From Monarcha castaneiventris obscurior (lineage: Eukaryota; Chordata; Aves; Passeriformes; Monarchidae), in assembly GCA_026261815.1 (NCBI GenBank), contig JAMPIT010000481.1:3285501-3349500 (forward strand): a DNA stretch of 64,000 bases, read 5' to 3'. Below are positions 36,101 to 47,600 of this stretch, piece by piece. The position numbers and the translations under genes are program-made. The first letter of the stretch is position 1, and each line of letters opens with the position of its first letter. Under the pieces are notes generated by a model. It was not told the origin of the DNA, did no database searches, and saw only the letters and a list, made by a program, of their open reading frames with translations.

Positions 36101-39100
36101 TAATGATTTCATTATACCCCTACTACGAAGATATTTTATCTCTTATACAAATTGCTGGTTAATTACTGAGTTGTTTTTCACATCTGATTCGGCTTTTGAG
36201 TAAGACAGTATGACATGGAGCCAGAGGCAACACTGACTACAGAAAAAATGGTGTTGCAGCTTTAAAGTGAGTACTAGAATTTCTGAAACAGATGGATGCA
36301 GCCTAAGAGTTACTGTAGGTAGTGAAATGCATTGTCTAGAAAGTGAAGTTATTTAGAAACAGTGGTTTACCTGCAGGTCTTCAGGTGATGTGTTGTGTTG
36401 GCTTCCTTAGAATGTTCTAGATCCGCTTTGTGTGATAAGGAGGTAGAAAATTACTTTAATTGTAATGTTAACCAGTTCAGAATCGTTCTTTGATTTATGG
36501 ACTGCATAATCCCATATCCCATATATCTTGCCATGAATGGGAAACCTCAAACCTGGGAGCTGGCTCTGAACAGAGGAGGATGAGGTGGTGTCCTTACTTT
36601 CAGAGTGGTTTCCTAAGGTCAAGGACAGAGAACTGGGCACAGGGATATTTTAAAGTATCCTGGGATTACTGTCAGAGATACCTTATCTCTGCTGACTTTC
36701 TCCAGATGTTCTTATTTTTGTTGACTGTAGAAGGAATCTGCACAGTGGGCACTGAGGTTTAAGTGGGACTAGTGAAGAGAAATTCCCTTATTTTCTGTTG
36801 AAAGACCACAGTACCTTGTGTAGCTGTATTTCAGTCACAGAGAAAATCCAGTCAGCCAATAAGAATATTAATGTGAGTCAAATCTGTAGGATTAAGTTCT
36901 GAATTTCTGTTGAGTTTGAATTCTTACTCTTACGAAAATGTTGATATGGCTTTTTCCGTAAAGGAACTGGACAGTTGTAGCAAACATTTGAGCAAAGCAT
37001 GCTGTGATAGTAACCTTGTACAGAAATACAACTTCCAGCCTTTACCAGTATCACCTGCCAGAGAAAACTTGGCAAGTTGTCTCATTTGGTCAGTGAATGT
37101 TGCTAAGGGGAAAATTAATTTGAGATATTCATAGCTCAGCAGAAAGCACTCTTGGTCCCTCAGCTGCGTACTCTGGAAGGGAAATATTCAAATAAATAAA
37201 ATAAACTCAACATTTTGTATTTACAACAAAAGGAGAGGAACTCAGAAGGTCTCTTATAGGTTGGTAATTCTCAGATTTACTTTTTCACTTATCATTGCTT
37301 AAGTAATACTTTTTGTAAAAGTACCAAGATGACTTTTACATCACTGAAACTCTTGTCTTTATCTCTGTTTTATATTGTTATGAATTATGAAAGAATCAAG
37401 TTCTCAGTATTTGCCAGGGGAAGTTGTCACTGGTGTCAGTTCATGTAGCCCCTTGATAATCTGTGAAGAAAGGTTTGCTATTTTGTTGGGGAAATTAGCG
37501 AAGGAGGCAATCTAAATTCTTACCTCTGCATAAACAAAAAACCCCCCCAAAGAAACCAACCAACCTAAAAACAACAAACAAACAAACAAAAAAAAATTAA
37601 ATCCCAGTGTCTAAGTTATGCCTCTTATGCAGAGAGGGATGATTTGCCATAAACAGTGACCTTGTGATGTCCTAAAACCCTTTGCCAGTTGCAATTAAAT
37701 AAAATAAACCTCAAACAGAGGGAAAAAACCCTTAAAGCCTAAACCCCAGAACACATTGTTCGAGGAAGAGGTATTTCCTTCCATACTGAATGTTTCAGCC
37801 ACCACCGTGCTCAAGAATTTAAGTTTTCAATGTCTTTGCACACATAGAATTATCTTGCACTAATGCAACAATATGTAAGTTGTTGTTCCAAAAATCCTGG
37901 GCCCAACTCCAGATTCATCATGTGAACTTGAAAAAGCCAACATGCTTTGGAGTTACAAAAATAGTACTGGATTATTTATTTATATAGCACCCATAAATTT
38001 ACAGGTTGCTTTACACTCCAGAAATAAATTCTAGTCCCTGGAAGGGTAGTGCCACAGTGAATTCTGGCTGCTAGGTTTAAATAAAAAAAGAAGAAACTCT
38101 AATAAATTCTGAGAATTAAAAGAAAAAAAAAAATTAAAAAATCTCATTACTAATCTCTGGTATCCTCTGTATTGTAACTATTTCTGCAGTGAATTAATTT
38201 AATTTCTAGTCTAAATGAAAGGCAGAGAAGAATTGCCCCAATATCTCCTAAAAAAAGCATTAAACTCGCACCCTGGAAGCAGAGAACTGAACCATCTGTT
38301 GCTGGGTTGTTGAATCCATGTCAAACTCGGCAGCATGTGAGAGTGACGTACAGTGCAGCGTACAGAACAGGGCAGATATTTTTGGTGACATCTGGATGCT
38401 TTTTATCTGCTACAAAAACAAGGATTTTGGGGACAACAAACTCTTCACCATATGCACGTACCGCTACAAAACCAGCAAAACCACCGTGGTGTTTGCTCCT
38501 CTGGTTTCATATTTCTCTTCAAAAGCCCCACTCTGATGAGGGAGAAAGTTCTAACAGGATATAGAATTTCTTTACTTCCTTGATTTTTATTTCTCTTGCT
38601 CATTTTCCTAACGAGTTGGATAAGGTGGCCAGCCTCACCCATCTCTTCCTTGTGTGACTAATTCACTTTGGGCTCAGCAGTTTGTCCTTGATATCCATGA
38701 TCAGTGTTCCTGCTGCCTGACATGGAACTTGTTTACACTTTATGGTTAGAGCTCAAATACAAGGAAAAAAACAGAAAAAAGAAGCCCAGTTGGATGAAAT
38801 TTGGAGACTTGCTACTGCAGCATACCTTGGTCATATTTAATCTTCTTACAGCTGACACTTGCTAAAAATTTACTGTTCCGGAAGGATTGGTGGTAGTTCT
38901 GTGCTGACTTTATTGGTGTGACAGTGACAAAATCCCAGGGATTTCACTGGAGAAATCTGTAATAAAAGTTTCTCTTAGCTTTAAAATTGTACTTTGAGGT
39001 GGCTGAGGGTTTTGTGCTTTTGTTCTTTCTTTTCACAGTGGCATAATTACTGGTCATAGTCCATGTGAGAAATCAATGCAAGCACCTGCAGGCAGAGGAA

Positions 39101-42100
39101 GTGGTTTCCATTTGCTGTATGGGAGATCTCAGAATAGCTCCTTTACTGTTATTCAGCTGTCACTTCACTTAGGTTTGAATTTAAAGAAAAGTAAGAGACA
39201 TCTGGTTCTTACTTTGAATTCTCCATGGGAAACACAATAGCAATAATTTCACTGAAGGAGGCTGTCTAGCATCATCTAGTAATGATGGGACTATTTTGGG
39301 TTTACTTAACTGTGCAGTGGGTGCTTTTCTTCTGCAGGTAGTGCAGTGTCTCAGATTTTGGTGTACATTTCTTATCCTGTCCAGACTTGTACGTCTTGAA
39401 TGAAGAATTAAACCAAAAAGCTCAAAGTACTGTGGGATTTTTACACTTCAGTCAGGTCGTTTATGGACCTCAGTTAAGGACAGTAAAGGTACAAGTCAAA
39501 TGGATTTTCATTCGTAACTATTAGGACCTGATTCTAGTTGTGGTCTCATGTGATTCTGCCGAAATGAGACAGGAATTCTCTTTGTGAAGGAGTGAGTTGA
39601 AACCCATTCTTTAGTCTCAGTCTGATATTTATGCCAGAAACACAGTTTTTACCCCCTCATAGGACTTTGGTTTTGCTTGAATAAAAAAAAGAGTCAGCAA
39701 CCTTGGGACCTGGTCCAGTGGAATGACTGTGACTGACATTTAATGGTCAGTCTGACCTTTACCAGTTCTTCGTGTCATTGCCTTTAAGTGGTTGCTCACA
39801 AGGCTCTGAACAGGGCCAGTCTCAAATTCCCTCCACTCTGAATGATTCTTTATTCTCTTCTTGGAAACATTCCTTCTTTGCTTTGTTGATATCTGGTGTT
39901 TTGTTTTTAAATGAAAACAATGATGATAAAAATCGTACAATTCAGGGTTAAAACATTGTGTCAGACAAATTAGGTTCTGAATGGTTAGTAGGAAGAATTA
40001 GTACTTCTTTGTGGTGCTGTTCTGGGCTATTAAATACTGAGAGAATGATGGACTTTGGATGGTTGATCTGTGTTGTCTTATTCTGCATTCTCTGGACAGC
40101 AGAAATCATAATGAAGAAATTCAATTTTCAATACTTGTTTTAAAGAGGCATTGGCATCAATAATGAATCCTGTTGCTCGTGTGCTTACTGTTTGTATTTA
40201 GGAACTCATTAACTTAGATTGTATGGGGTTTTAGGAGTGGCAAGGTGTTAGATTTAAAATCCACTGGACTTTACATACAGATGGCTCTTTGATCAAACTG
40301 GTCAGGTATATAAATCCTGGAAGCACATCACTACATTAAAACAGGTTTGGTTTAGGAGCTCTATGCTGTTAGTGCTTCTGCTATAGAAGATGTGGACACC
40401 CTAAGGTCTGTTGAGGACAAAGAAATAAGGAGAAAAAGATAGCAAGAAGGGTTTAATATGCACAAGATGTAGGCTCATTGCACTTCATAGCAGAAATGCC
40501 AGGGTCTGGCTCGTCATTCCTGGTCACTCATTCTGTGTGTTCCTGAGCAGTGTGATGATGTGTATGTGAACACTGAACATTATCTACATACCTACTCTCT
40601 ATTCAGTGGGAGGTCTCATATTGGCACTATTTTTTATTGAGCTTGTTGGGACTAATGGTAATTCCTCCAGCAATGTGTAAAAATAAGTGAAATTATATTT
40701 CAGTATGGAGCTGACATCTCTGGATGCCAAAACAGTTATTGTTTTGTGTGAGGAGTCAGAATGTGCCAAAAATTCTTTCTCTTCTCTTTTCTTCTCTGTT
40801 ATTAAAGCTTGTTGAAAGCTAAAAAAAGTAGAATGTCATGTCAAGAAGAATAATTGTTAATCTTGGATTTAAAAACTTCAACAGATCAGTGTCACATTGC
40901 AAAAGGAACAGCTATCTCTTCATCAAAATATCTGTTGGGAAGAACACTTTGCTGAGGAACTCCTCTAAATATATGGAACTGAATCTTGCTCCTCAGAACT
41001 GTCCAGTCTCGTTTGCACTTTGCATTCACTCATCCAAAGAAACCCAGAGGCAGAACGAAATGCTGGGATTGGGATACCCACTGGTAGGTACTGTGCAGTA
41101 AGCAGCTCTGTCTCACAACATTTGCAACCTCAAAAACAAGGAGAAGAGCAGACTGAGAAGACAGAACTGTGTGTTTCACCACCAAAAGGGCCCTCGTGAG
41201 TCATGAAGTCAGGCCTGAGTCACACACTCTCTGTAGTGCAGGGTTGGGGTTCCAGTGCTTTGCCCATTGAGCTCCAGGGGATTTATCTGTGCTGCTGCCT
41301 TCACACCACCAAAGTGCCCTTTGCATTCATGGACCTGCCAGTCTGGCTCCAGGGGTGTTGCTGTGGGGTCTGTGCCTGACTCTCCAGGAGGGACAAGAGG
41401 ATGGAGGCTCCCTGGCCAACGAGGAAAGAGCCCTGACAAAAAGCACCTGATCCTCAGGAGCAGCTGAGTTCTCAACAGTGTTTGAGGTGTGAATGTAAAG
41501 AAAGCATTTAATACAGAGCAGTGGGAGGTGTATTAGAGTTTTTAAAGGATTTCCTTTAGAACATGAACACTGTTCTGAGCAAATTATTCCGAGCCATCGC
41601 TACTCCCAGTTCTTCCTGCATTTCATTTCTCCAACTCCTACTCTTTATTTTGTTAGAAAAGTAGAAGTTAACTGTTAGGCCATTGTGTTCTTCAAAATGA
41701 GTCAATTCTGCCATCTCCAACAGAGTTCAGTTTGAGTTTAGCTTCTGACTAAGATGAAGTACAATTAAAATGGGGAAAGTGGCACAGTGCTTAGTACTGT
41801 GTCTGCTAATTGCTGCTGTACTTTCATTTCTTGTGACAGCTCTCCATGATGCATTATCACTCTGGTGGGTTCCCCCCACCTTTAGCAGCTTTTCCTTAGA
41901 TTAATTTCTGAGTGTTGCTGCACATTGGTGTGCTGAGCACTTGGAACAATTTGCAACTATTAAGTCTGGTCCCGAGTTTGCTACTATTAAAGTTCATATT
42001 TGATCTTCTGCCTCTTGTAATCACAGGAGGAGATGTGGCTTTGTTGCTGCTTTCATGTTCTCCATTTCCCCCTCTCCTCTCTCTCCTCGTGCCCTTCAAA

Positions 42101-43989
42101 CAGATTGTTCCAGTCTGAGTGAATTGCAGTGCTGCAGAGTATGAGGTAGGAGGGATGCCATGGAGGTAAAACACAGGGAGCAAAGCTGAATATTACTTAC
42201 TTCCACTGTGATTGCAATAATTTGTTTCAGTCACTCTTGCATTTCTTGTCTGCTCTTCTAAGAAAATTTTGCAACCCTGAAGTTGTCTCCAGACTTTCAA
42301 TATTTAAAATCCGTGTTGGAATTCCAAAATGTAAATCCAAAATTAAAACATGCAAAAGTTCAGAATATTCAAAGATGTGAAGACAATGTGATCTGATTTT
42401 ATATCTTTATTATGATCTTTATTTCGTTGATATTAGAGCAAGGAATGCCTACAAGTGTTCTGTGCTCCTATGGAGTAAAACCCATTCTTGCCTTTGGGAT
42501 TTCAGAAATAAAACAGACAAAATAGTGGGGAGATTGTAGATTATGAAGATAATCATGATTAATTTAATTCTTTAGGTCAGCTAGGGAATCTGAAACTAGA
42601 TCTTTTGAATCTCATTCTAGTATCTTAGTCATTTTTTTCTCTCCTATTTACATCTCAGGTTTTGTGTCAACCTTCCCTACTTCTCCTCTCTTCTGGGCTA
42701 AAGAATCAAATAATCAGATGACATTCTTGAAAATTTATCCTCCTTGAAATTTATGGCCAAACCTGTATTAGCTCCAGGAATTAACTCTGCTTTTTTATGG
42801 GAAGAGCAGTAATCTCAGGATTTGATTAGGAGAAAAATGTTACTGAATGAAGCCATTAGCTGCAAGATCCCCTCATCCCATGGGCGAGACCAGCTGTAGA
42901 GCCAAAGGGTCTATCCTTCGTTTTAGGAAGAAATACCAGACCAAATTCTGGTGTGTCTCTGCTGATTTTTGTGCTTCAATTTCATTCTCCACTAATGATT
43001 CATTTGGTGAAGCCGTCTGCCCACGGAAGTGCCTGAATCAAACAGTTATTCCTACACAGATCACAAATTGGAAATGGGAGAAGCAGGCATTCTGTCAATG
43101 GTTAAATGACTAATTTGACAGTAGGCCATTCTTCCAAGAGTAAAATGCTCCCAGAGAAATGAGTGGGCTCAAAGGGAGGCTGAGGCCATCCACGATGGCT
43201 ACACACGGTTCTCACATAAATATGTCCTTAATAGTTACTCTTAATACTTCATTGATTGATAGGTCATAAACTTCTGACACTAAAAGTGCAGAGATAAGGA
43301 AACAAAAGGAGTTTCAGAAGTGGAATGAAAGCCAGGGGAGTTTTCCAGTTGTACAGATCTATATTTTTCTTTGTTTGTAGTTCAAATTCTTGAGCTTGCC
43401 AGATTAGTGAATAAGAATCTTTTGTCCTTTTCCAGTAAATATCTTGATAATCTGTAGGAAGAGCGGGCATGGAAAGCTGCTGCAGCTCCATGTTCATGTC
43501 TGTCTGCTGATAACAGACAAAGGGCTGGGCTAACACAAACACATGGTGCTAGGAGTTCCAGTGACATGATCCTTTTCCAAAAGGAAATTCAAGACAGTCG
43601 AATTCCATCTATTTTAATACATATCTGAGATATCAATCATGCACTGCTTGTAGGCAAGGATTACAAATGCAGAAGTGAGTAGCTGTGCTGCTCCCACTGT
43701 ATCTGAAACACGGAAATATGGGACTTCCAGGGCCAAAATTCAGATAAAGAACTTGTGTGCCATTTAGGAACCCACATAAATGTCCAGATTTTTAAAAGAA
43801 TACATGTCAGTAGATGCTGGCTTTACCAGATAACACGAAGCATTTTTGGAAATTTGGCTCTCCCCCAGGTGTTTGAAAAGGAGCTAATTCCTTTTGAACG
43901 ATGTGTGCATAGAAATTCCTCGGAAAAAGCCTTTGGCACTCACGACTGATCAGATACACAATAACACTGAGGTTTGTTTGACGCTTTAT

Positions 43990-44690
43990 TTTTGTTTGCA
44001 GCCTCGGGAAGGGATCGGCTCCATCCGCACCTCGCTGCCCACGCGGCGGCGCCCGCGGCAGCGCCCGAGCCCTGTTCCCAAAATCCCGGCCGTTCCCAAA
44101 TCCCGGCCGTTCCCAAAATCCCGGCTGCTCCCAAATCCCGGCCGTTCCCAAATCCCGGCCGTTCCCAAAATCCCGGCCGTTCCCAAAATCCCGGCCGTTC
44201 CCAAATCCCGGCCGTTCCCAAATCCCGGCCGTTCCCAAAATCCCGGCCGTTCCCAAATCCCGGCCGTTCCCAAACCCCGGCTGCTCCCAAAATCCCGGCC
44301 GTTCCCAAAATCCCGGCTGTTCCAAACCCCGGCCGTTCCCAAATCCCGGCCGTTCCCAAAATCCCGGCCGTTCCCAAAATCCCGGCCGTTCCCAAATCCC
44401 GGCCGTTCCCAAAATCCCGGCTGCTCCCAAATCCCGGCCGTTCCCAAACCCCGGCTGCTCCCAAATCCCGGCTGCTCTCAAATCCCGGCCGTTCCCAAAA
44501 TCCCGGCCGTTCCCCAAACCCTGGCTGTTCCCAAATCCCGGTTGTTCCCAAATCCCGGTTGTTCCCAAAATCCCGGCTCCGGGAGGGCTCCGCGGTGTGC
44601 GAGGCTCCGGCTGGAGCAGGGACCTTTGGCCTGGGTGTCAGCGTCCTCCCCTATCCGAGCTCCATCAGGATTTCGAGGTCTTTAACTCAG
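43990..44690. promoter_or_regulatory. Isolated CpG island
   Basis: CpG and GC content are far above the surrounding tens of kilobases. The flanks of the minisatellite (about 44008-44074 and 44579-44680) are themselves CpG-rich, with CGCGGCGGCGCCCGCGG-type sequence on the left, so the island is more than the repeat. No gene start can be assigned. It could be an orphan promoter or enhancer, or only a GC-rich repeat with its flanks. Confidence 0.55.
44075..44578. repeat. GC-rich minisatellite, 29 units of 16-18 bp
   Basis: Units read TTCCCAAAATCCCGGCCG (18 bp) or the same with one A fewer (17 bp), and variants end CTG or TTG or carry ACCCCGG. I count 29 consecutive units with no gap. Most units hold two CpGs (CCCGGCCG). 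Long open frames in several frames on both strands (up to 263 codons, Pro/Arg-rich or Gly-rich) arise only because the unit lacks stop codons. The units at the right end are the most diverged, as is common for array edges. Confidence 0.95.
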
Positions 44691-47600
44691 CTGTATTTTC
44701 TCCCTCCGTGAGCCGGCAGTTTTAAAAATACTTTGTGAATATCAAATCTTTGCCGAGATACATTAATCTTTGATATCCAAGCAGCCTGAATCCTCATCTG
44801 TTTTTTCATCCCTGCGTCTCTTTATTATGCCTTCTTGTATTTGCTAGTTGTAGGATTGTTTTCTTCCCCTTTTTGCATCTCTTTTGGGTCACCAAACACC
44901 TTTCAGCAGAATCACAGCGTTTTTGCCTGTTTTGCACTCAGAAACTCCTATCTGCTCTCAAAAACTCTTATTCAGAAAGATTTATCTCTCCCATGCTTCC
45001 TCCGTCCTCTGTGGTGAGAGTATCCCTTTGTTTTACTGATGCCAATGGATGTACAGGTAGTGCCATGGAATTTATCGGGGCATTTCACACAAAGGGGAAA
45101 ACAAAAGGGCAGGGCCAGGGGTAGCTGATGGGTATAAGCTGGATTTGCAGGTGTATTGCTCAGGCAAACCCACAAACTATAAATACAACCAAGCTTCCTA
45201 GAACTTTGTGTTGGTTAAAAAGTGCTCCGAATTCTTCATGTTGTGATGTAGGCTGTTGGGTTTCAATTTTTTTTCTTTTTTTCCAGAGTCCTTCTTTTCA
45301 GATCTTAATTCTCCCTTCATGAAAGCACAAGGCTTGGCTCTTAGTTCCATATGTCTTTATAAGCCCACACCCTGAACACAAAATAGTGTTGAAGATCACT
45401 CCCTTGTCTTATCCTGCCAAATACAAACTTTAAAGGGGTTTGGGATATGGATGTTCTTTTGTCCTGCTCAACAGACCCCTGACTGAGATAATATCCTTAG
45501 GGTTATGAAGTATTATTGAAAGGAAGCACAAGAACACTGTGCTCTAGTTCTGCATGTGGCTTTAATTATAGATTCTCCTGAATCCTTTTCATACCTGCTC
45601 TTAAATTTTTTCTTCTTGAAATTTCTTCCACTCTGTAATGATTCTTTTCAAATGAGTTTTAAAAATGCTATATAGGACCTAACTATACAGAATTAAGAGA
45701 TCCCGATATTACTTTTCATCTTCTTGTTTCTAATTCAGCCTGACAAGCTGTGCAGAATAGCTTGAAGAACTGGGGCCTCTTCCTCATGAAAGCACCTATA
45801 AATTAAAAGCAAAGGAGTTTGAGCTGCTTTTCATTATCTTACATCCAATGGCTGAATTTACACACCAAACAAAACAGTATCATCATCTTACAAAGTAATG
45901 TTTGGGGAAAACACGTGTTTCAGAATTTTTTTTTTTTTTTGATGCTCAGTAATAGCAGCACTTCATTTCTTCTAGATAAATATTTATACAAGCGTGCACT
46001 GTAAACCAAGAAAGCCCAGGGTCTGAGGCCCTTCAGCAAAGAATCTCTCATTTTCTATGATGATTTTTTTTTTTCCTGAGCTGTTTTATAAGTATTAACC
46101 ACTGAGGGAGTTAAGAACCTAAAAAGAAAATATTTTTGAATACTGGAAGGAGATCAGTTTCCTTTCCCTAGACATGATGTTACTCAGTGCAAACTACAGC
46201 CTTAAGTAAAAACAAAGTGTGCATTGAGAAACATTTTGCAGAACAGCTGCATTTCTGAGATGTTGTAGGCAGGGAAAGTTCTACCCCTGGATTCCCTTCA
46301 GGTGTCTCAGAATTTTCTGGTGCCCTGGTGCTAAAAGGATATGAGAAAAATTCTGTTTAAAAATTGGCCGCCAGAAAAGTCTTACTTTTAGGAAAACACA
46401 CCCTCCCCACACCCCTTTAAATTCTTAAGTACTCTTTAGAATCAAGGAATGAACCTGAAGATGAGGTGGGAACTCTCCTGTCCTAGAAACTGGGCTGTGT
46501 CAGGAAAAAATCATTGTGCTGATTTGGTTTTATGTCTTTTTAATGATGGGACTTCATTAAGAGACCAATTAATTCATTGTTCATAACAGTGACTACTGCT
46601 GTATTCCAGTCTACATTTTCCCAAACAACCCCTGTGCCTTCAGTACCTGCCTTTAGAGATGTTTATTATGTTGAGTGCAGGGGCCAGATATTTCAGGACA
46701 AAGAGGGGTAGTTTCAAAGGAGTCAGAAGAAGTTATGCCTCCAGCTGAAACTGGAATGGATGGCACAGTAAACTGGGATTTTCCGTGTCAGTTTTGGGCA
46801 AGATAACTTGCCCAAAATGATAAAGGAAACTGAGGCTAGAAACTAAGAAATAATTTGTTGGCTTTAATGCTCTTGTACCAGTTTTTATCAACCCCCTGAA
46901 GTCTCTACCATTACAGTTCCTCACCTGACTATTTCAGCATTATTGAGGAGCTTCTTCCTAGTCCTTTTCCTGGAATTGAACTTGTTTGCAGAGGTAAAAT
47001 GGCTTGCTAAATAAAGCAAATTCAAGAGTGTTCCTATCCCAAACCAATTCAGATGTAGTACAGGAAAAATAAAATGAAGTTCTAAAAAGTTATTTTGCAC
47101 TCATTAATGGAATGTTCATTTGATACAAAGTCATTGCACAGTCCTGTGGCAGACTAAGGGAGAAATGAGTACATGCAAAGTGGCCTAAAACATCCACTGT
47201 AAAACTGTTAAACTAAGGGAATTGTGTAAAATTTGGTTGTTGTACTTGGCTGGCTTTACATGTACTTTTTTCAGTTTTGATTTGAGTTGTGGTTTTAACT
47301 CTGTTTAGAACTGGGCCAGAACCACAACCGTGGATCCAAATACCCACAAATCCTGGCCCAGATCTGAATTTTTCATGTAGAATTCATTTCTGATTCAAAA
47401 GAACCCCCAAATTTGGGCAAAATTCTATCAAAACCACTAAACTGCACTGGCTGGAGTGCCAAGCCACAGTTCAGCCCAGGTTTGTTTGAAAATGACTAAA
47501 AACTGGTCACAGATTCTGTTGAATGTGATCCAAAATGGAATCATAGTATTTAGAAACTTCAGCAAACTGAGGCAGAACTCAGTAGTTGCAATAAAACCAA

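Larger units (their letters stand above)
6873..43975. other. Gene-free AT-rich interval
   Basis: I read both strands for splice-bounded exons, retroelement ends and RNA genes and found none I can support. The longest open frame outside the minisatellites (155 codons, minus, 9022-9489) is about what chance gives in this much AT-rich sequence, and it resembles no protein I know. Small low-complexity tracts: C10 at 14658-14667, G11 at 23362-23372, (GGAA)4 at 25448-25463, an A/C-rich tract at 37532-37600, and a TTCTC-rich tract near 40770-40800. Short hairpins and candidate regulatory motifs are listed separately. Confidence 0.6.

Noticed and set aside
37532..37600. A/C-rich tract as a retroposon poly(A) tail
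   Set aside because: No element body or target-site duplication could be seen on either side; it is treated as simple low-complexity DNA.
43807..44711. Open frames of 153-263 codons with PKSRPFP-like or GIWERPGF-like repeats
   Set aside because: They arise from the 17/18-bp minisatellite on both strands in several frames at once. The 17/18-bp length mix would break any real frame between alleles.
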